From positions 1-18,227 of the forward strand of contig CALKMS010000051.1 in NCBI GenBank assembly GCA_938091145.1: a stretch of 18,227 nucleotides of DNA, given 5' to 3'. Source of the DNA: an uncultured bacterium. GTDB taxonomy: Bacteria; Actinomycetota; Aquicultoria; SKW223; CALKMS01. The notes under the pieces were generated by a model, which saw only the letters and a program-made list of their open reading frames with translations, was not told the origin of the DNA and searched no databases. The position numbers were made by a program, and so were the translations under genes. Below, in pieces: positions 14,701-18,227 of the stretch (the stretch's first letter is position 1; every line of letters begins with the position of its first letter).

Positions 14701-15983
14701 TGAAAGTTTTAATCATTGGTGGGGGTGGCCGGGAACATACTTTGGGGTGGAAAATAGCTCAGAACCCAGCTTTAGAGGAGATTTATTTTTTGCCAGGAAA
14801 TGGTGGAACAGCTATTTTAGGTGAGAATATACCTTTTAATCCTCTTGATTTAGAGAAAATTGTTGGCTTTGCAGAAGAAAAAAGAATTGACCTCACCGTT
14901 GTCGGCCCGGAAGCTCCCTTAGTGGCCGGGTTAGTTAATGTCTTTGAAAAAAGAGGTTTAAAAATATTTGGTCCTCGGAAGGAAGCCGCTTTAATTGAAG
15001 GAAGCAAAGTTTTTGCCAAAAACTTGCTTAAAAAATATGGAATTCCGACTGGAGAAGCAGAGGTGTTTTCTGAATACGAAAAAGCTATTGATTTTTTGAA
15101 AAGTGCGGATTTTCCTCTGGTGGTTAAAGCGGATGGCTTGGCTGAGGGCAAAGGGGTAACTGTTTGTCAAACTTTTGAAGAAGCAGTTAAAGCACTTGAT
15201 GACTGTTTTTTAACCAAAAGGTTTGGTGATGCCGGTTCAAAAGTTTTAATTGAAGAATATTTAGAAGGAGAAGAGTTTTCTCTTTTTGTCTTAACTGATG
15301 GCGAAGAAATTTTACCGCTTCTTCCTGCTCAAGATTATAAAAGGGTTTACGATGGGGATCGTGGACCCAACACGGGTGGAATGGGAAGTTACGCTCCTTT
15401 ATTTTTCGTTACTGAAGAAGTAAAAACTGAGGCCATAGAGAAGATTGCTCGACCGGTGGTTCAGGCTATGAAGGAAGAGGGGCGGGAATATAAAGGTTTG
15501 TTATACTGCGGGCTTATTCTCACTTCTCAGGGGGTTAAAGTTTTGGAGTTTAACTGCCGTTTTGGTGACCCAGAGACTCAAGCTATTTTACCATTGCTGG
15601 AAAGTGACTTACTTGAAATCATGCTTTCAATTGTTGAAGGTAATTTTCGTAATTATAATCTTGACTGGAAAAAAGCGGTCTGTTTGACAGTGGTGCTTGC
15701 TTCTAAAGGTTATCCTTTTTCCTATCAGACGGGGTTTGAGATCAAAGGCTTAGAAGAGGCGAAAAAGATAGAGGGGGTGGAGATATTCCAAGCTGGTACG
15801 AGAAGGGAAGGCGGAAAAGTTTTTACCGCTGGTGGTCGGGTGCTGAATGTTACGGCTGTTGGTGATAATTTTGTCGAAGCTCGGGCTAAAGCCTACAAGG
15901 CGGTTGAGAAAATAAATTTTGAAGGAATGCATTATCGGAAAGACATTGCTTTAAAAGCAGTGAAAGGATTTAAAAATGGCTAA
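14700..15983 (+). CDS. purD: Phosphoribosylamine-glycine ligase (GAR synthetase)
   Basis: A 427-residue ATP-grasp enzyme that joins phosphoribosylamine and glycine using ATP, step 2 of IMP synthesis. It opens MKVLIIGGGGREHTLGWKI and has PLVVKADGLAEGKGVTV in the ATP-grasp domain. GPNTGGMGSYAP and LEFNCRFGDPETQAILPLL (signature near 287-294) follow, with the C-terminal domain ending in FEGMHYRKDIA. ATG 14700 is chosen over the upstream in-frame ATG 14688 because GGAGG at 14691-14695 sits directly before it and the conserved N-terminus begins there. It shares one base with the purA stop. It is followed by an 8-bp overlap with purE. Confidence 0.98.
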   Translation: MKVLIIGGGGREHTLGWKIAQNPALEEIYFLPGNGGTAILGENIPFNPLDLEKIVGFAEEKRIDLTVVGPEAPLVAGLVNVFEKRGLKIFGPRKEAALIEGSKVFAKNLLKKYGIPTGEAEVFSEYEKAIDFLKSADFPLVVKADGLAEGKGVTVCQTFEEAVKALDDCFLTKRFGDAGSKVLIEEYLEGEEFSLFVLTDGEEILPLLPAQDYKRVYDGDRGPNTGGMGSYAPLFFVTEEVKTEAIEKIARPVVQAMKEEGREYKGLLYCGLILTSQGVKVLEFNCRFGDPETQAILPLLESDLLEIMLSIVEGNFRNYNLDWKKAVCLTVVLASKGYPFSYQTGFEIKGLEEAKKIEGVEIFQAGTRREGGKVFTAGGRVLNVTAVGDNFVEARAKAYKAVEKINFEGMHYRKDIALKAVKGFKNG

Positions 15984-16449
15984 AAAAGTGGCGATTATTC
16001 TTGGAAGCCAAAGTGATTTAGAACGAGTAAAACCAGCGGAAGAAGTTTTTGATGATTTTGGAGTTGACTACGAGTTAAAAGTTCTGTCAGCTCACCGCGC
16101 TCCTAACTTGCTTAGGCAATATGTTTTAAACCTAGAAAATCGGGGGTTCGAAGTAGTAATTGCCGCTGCAGGGATGGCGGCTCATTTGCCCGGTGTTGTT
16201 GCTTCCTTAACCACGTTGCCAGTGATAGGTGTTCCTCTTTCTACTACTTTTCAAGGGCTGGATTCTCTTTTGTCTATTGTTCAGATGCCTTCTGGGGTTC
16301 CGGTGGCAACAATGGCTATTGATGGTGCTAGAAATGCGGCCCTTTTTGCCTGCCAGATTTTAGCCTTAAAGCATTTGGAAGTGAGAAACCAGTTGAAGAA
16401 TTACAAACAGAACCTGGAAGAATCTTTTCGTGGTGGCTTTAATGATTAG
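15976..16449 (+). CDS. purE: N5-carboxyaminoimidazole ribonucleotide mutase (PurE, class I)
   Basis: A 157-residue protein. GSQSD (10-14) binds the phosphate/ribose, SAHRAP (38-43) is the conserved active-site loop, and AAGMAAHLPGVVA (64-76) contains His70, the general acid typical of class I mutases. VPLSTTFQGLDSLLSIVQMPSGVPVAT completes the signature. Class I PurE converts N5-CAIR to CAIR and normally works with PurK; no purK is in this window. ATG 15976 overlaps the purD end by 8 bp. The gene is followed by purB with another 8-bp overlap, so translation is probably coupled. Confidence 0.96.
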   Translation: MAKKVAIILGSQSDLERVKPAEEVFDDFGVDYELKVLSAHRAPNLLRQYVLNLENRGFEVVIAAAGMAAHLPGVVASLTTLPVIGVPLSTTFQGLDSLLSIVQMPSGVPVATMAIDGARNAALFACQILALKHLEVRNQLKNYKQNLEESFRGGFND

Positions 16450-17749
16450 CCGCTATACCTTGCCTCCTTTTGATGAGCTCTGGACAGACAGAAAAAAATA
16501 TGAAACCTGGCTTAAAGTAGAACTGGCAGTTCTTGAAACTTTGGCGGAAAAAGGACTGGTTCCTTTTTCGACAGTTAAAGAAGTAAAAGAGAAAGCTAGG
16601 ATTGATGAACAAAGAATAGCGGAGTTAGAGAAAATTGTTGACCACGATGTCATTGCTTTTGTTAGCCAGGTAGCTGAAACTGTAGGTGAGGCAGGAAAAT
16701 ACCTTCATTATGGCCTTACCTCTTCAGATGTGGTTGATACCTCCCTATCTTTGCTGCTCAAAGAGGCAACCGAAGAAATTTTAAAAGAAACGATAAAACT
16801 TTTTCAAACACTTCAAGATAAAGCCTTGGCTTACAAATCGACTGTAATGGTAGGACGGACCCATGGTGTTCACGCTGAACCGATCACTTTTGGGTTTAAA
16901 TTAGCTATATGGGCTTTTGAAGTTGCTCGTCATTATGAGCGTTTGAAAAGAGCTAAAGAGGTTGTTTCCTATGGGAAAATTTCTGGGGCGGTTGGAACTT
17001 ATGCTCATCTGCCTCCGGATGTTGAAGAGAGAGTTTGTGTAAGGTTGGGGCTGAAACCTGCTCCTGCTTCTTCTCAAGTTCTACAGCGCGATCGGGTGGC
17101 TGAACTTTTGGCAACTTTGGCGCTTTTAGGTTCAAGTCTGGAAAAGTTTGCAGTGGAGATCCGCCATCTTCAGCGAACTGAAGTTTTGGAAGTTGAAGAG
17201 CCGTTTAAGAAAGGCCAAAAAGGTTCGTCAGCTATGCCTCATAAAAGGAATCCAATTCTTTGCGAGAGGATTGCTGGTTTAGCTCGCGTTTTGCGAGCCA
17301 ATGCTTTTGCTGCAATGGAGAATGTAGCGCTCTGGCATGAAAGAGATATTTCCCATTCTTCAGTTGAAAGGATTGTTGTTCCCGACTCAACCACTCTTGC
17401 TTATTATCTTCTGGTAAAGATGAGATCGGTTATTGAGGGATTAAAAGTTAATGAGAAAAAGATGGAGAGTAATCTGAAATTAACCAGGGGCTTGATCTAC
17501 TCTCAACAGGTTTTGCTTTATTTAATAGAAAAAGGTTTGAGCCGAGAAAAAGCTTACGAGATAGTTCAAAAAGCTGCCTTTTCCGTTTGGGAGAGCCAAG
17601 ATAAAAGCTTGATTGATGCTCTAAAGGAGCAAAAGGAGCTTGATGGATTAGTTGATTGGGAAAAACTCATCTCGTTGTGTTCTCCAGCTCATTATCTTCG
17701 AAATTTAGGAATAGTTTTCAAGCGATTAGAAAAGTTAAGCTTAATTTGA
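16442..17749 (+). CDS. purB: Adenylosuccinate lyase
   Basis: A 435-residue member of the fumarase/aspartase superfamily. It cleaves SAICAR to AICAR in IMP synthesis and adenylosuccinate to AMP, so it serves both branches with purA nearby. MISRYTLPPFDELWTDRKKYETWL is the usual bacterial opening. GLTSSDVVDT (91-100), GRTHGVHAEP (138-147, catalytic His141) and the signature loop SSAMPHKRNP (262-271, catalytic serine) are intact, followed by RDISHSSVER. ATG 16442 matches family starts; in-frame GTG codons at 16430 and 16433 are alternatives. The start lies within the end of purE. Confidence 0.97.
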   Translation: MISRYTLPPFDELWTDRKKYETWLKVELAVLETLAEKGLVPFSTVKEVKEKARIDEQRIAELEKIVDHDVIAFVSQVAETVGEAGKYLHYGLTSSDVVDTSLSLLLKEATEEILKETIKLFQTLQDKALAYKSTVMVGRTHGVHAEPITFGFKLAIWAFEVARHYERLKRAKEVVSYGKISGAVGTYAHLPPDVEERVCVRLGLKPAPASSQVLQRDRVAELLATLALLGSSLEKFAVEIRHLQRTEVLEVEEPFKKGQKGSSAMPHKRNPILCERIAGLARVLRANAFAAMENVALWHERDISHSSVERIVVPDSTTLAYYLLVKMRSVIEGLKVNEKKMESNLKLTRGLIYSQQVLLYLIEKGLSREKAYEIVQKAAFSVWESQDKSLIDALKEQKELDGLVDWEKLISLCSPAHYLRNLGIVFKRLEKLSLI

Positions 17750-17760
17750 GAGAGAATTAG

Positions 17761-18003
17761 ATGAAAAAAGCAAGGGTGATAGTGAAATTAAAAGAGGGGA
17801 TTCTTGATCCTCAAGGTGAAACAGTGACTAAAGCTTTAAATCGCTTGGGTTTTGTCGAAGTAAAGAAAGTTCGGTTTGGCAAGCTAATAGAGATTGAGTT
17901 GGAAATTGAGGAGGGCATAGTTCCTCGAATTGAAGCGATGTGCCAAAAACTCTTAGCTAATCCAGTGACCGAAACTTACACAATTGAGATTGAAGAGGAT
18001 TAA
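17761..18003 (+). CDS. purS: Phosphoribosylformylglycinamidine synthase small subunit PurS
   Basis: An 80-residue protein with the PurS pattern: MKKARVIVKLKEGILDPQGETVTKALNRLGF, then VKKVRFGKLIEIELE, and LLANPVTETYTIEI at the C-terminus. PurS bridges PurQ (glutaminase) and PurL (synthetase) to make the FGAM synthetase complex. It starts at ATG 17761, 11 bp after purB, with GAGAGAAT as a modest ribosome binding site. Unusually, no purQ or purL follows: the stop codon overlaps the stop of an opposing gene by 3 bp. Those partners must be elsewhere in the genome if the pathway is complete. Confidence 0.95.
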   Translation: MKKARVIVKLKEGILDPQGETVTKALNRLGFVEVKKVRFGKLIEIELEIEEGIVPRIEAMCQKLLANPVTETYTIEIEED

Positions 18004-18227
18004 GGATGACTATAACGTCCTTTTTCTGGAAGGGCGATTTTTTTCCAGTCAAACTTTCCAACCCCGCTTTTCCAGAAAAGATAACCCTTAAAACTTGTTC
18101 CCGTTGACTTAAACACCCAGGCTCCACTAGTTGAGTTTCCATAGTTGTAAAACACTGCTAAGTCATCTTTCCCATCTCCATCAAAGTCTCCACTGGTTAC
18201 TTTACTTTTATCCCAACTGAACTTTCC
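18000..18227 (-). CDS. C-terminal end of an FG-GAP/VCBS repeat protein (5' part beyond right edge)
   Basis: On the - strand a frame is open from the window edge for 75 codons and stops at 18000-18002. It contains GDFDGDGKDDLAVFYNYG, the Ca-binding DxDxDG loop (fragment residues 14-22) of FG-GAP/VCBS beta-propeller repeats. This is followed by SGAWVFKSTG and then a second copy of the unit's start, GKFDWKK, mirroring GKFSWDK at the beginning. This suggests a repeat unit of about 55 residues, with the protein ending part-way into the next unit (PEKGRYSHP). Such proteins are usually secreted or surface-exposed; function and total length cannot be told from here. No start codon is inside the window. 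Its stop overlaps the purS stop (convergent genes). Confidence 0.85.
   Translation of the reverse strand, partial: GKFSWDKSKVTSGDFDGDGKDDLAVFYNYGNSTSGAWVFKSTGTSFKGYLFWKSGVGKFDWKKIALPEKGRYSHP

Noticed and set aside
1..18227. CRISPR arrays, insertion sequences, attachment sites, phage or toxin-antitoxin modules
   Set aside because: No direct-repeat arrays, terminal inverted repeats, transposase or integrase motifs were seen on either strand.

Overview
The window is a compact, moderately low-GC (roughly 40% by eye) bacterial chromosome segment with almost no spacer DNA, frequent 1-8 bp gene overlaps and several TTG starts. The order rpsF-ssb-rpsR-(x)-rplI-dnaB-(y)-purA resembles the arrangement in Firmicutes and Actinobacteria, and the small PurS subunit implies a PurS/PurQ/PurL-type FGAM synthetase rather than the large proteobacterial PurL. 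I cannot place the organism to phylum. A deep-branching or uncultured lineage is possible, but that is inference. I saw no mobile element, CRISPR array, tRNA, rRNA or sign of recent gene import.

Left part (1-4818) is an envelope glycan and lipid block. It holds the C-terminal part of a large protein resembling membrane glycosyltransferases, cut by the left edge, and an LPG-synthase-TM/UPF0104 family membrane protein, both on the + strand. Converging on them from the - strand are a DPM1-like family 2 glycosyltransferase and an unusual fusion of a GT4 glycosyltransferase with a class I SAM methyltransferase. The + and - blocks overlap at their stop codons.

Middle part (4819-8366): ychF has its own likely promoter region. 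It is followed by a gene-poor gap and a SAM methyltransferase gene broken by two single-base frame changes, one in a C4 run and one in a G7 run. Next is a secreted M23 peptidase-like protein with a second membrane segment at its C-terminus.

Right part (8374-18003) is a long + strand housekeeping run. A good sigma70-type promoter and a leader with potential secondary structure precede rpsF-ssb-rpsR. A second promoter in the 134-bp gap precedes a small membrane protein with a GGDEF domain whose signature is destroyed. It is translationally coupled to rplI and then dnaB, followed by a COG2509-type FAD dehydrogenase and the purine genes purA-purD-purE-purB-purS. PurD and PurE act in IMP synthesis, PurB acts in both IMP and AMP synthesis, PurA makes the AMP precursor, and PurS is the small FGAM synthetase subunit. 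purQ and purL do not follow purS. Instead, a convergent - strand gene, the C-terminal end of an FG-GAP/VCBS repeat protein, overlaps the purS stop codon and runs off the right edge.

The most notable items are the doubly frameshifted methyltransferase, the GT4-methyltransferase fusion, and the degenerate GGDEF protein sitting in the position where Firmicutes carry gdpP. The rpsF leader fold and the unlisted VCBS-repeat gene end also deserve attention. I see no convincing new multi-gene system.
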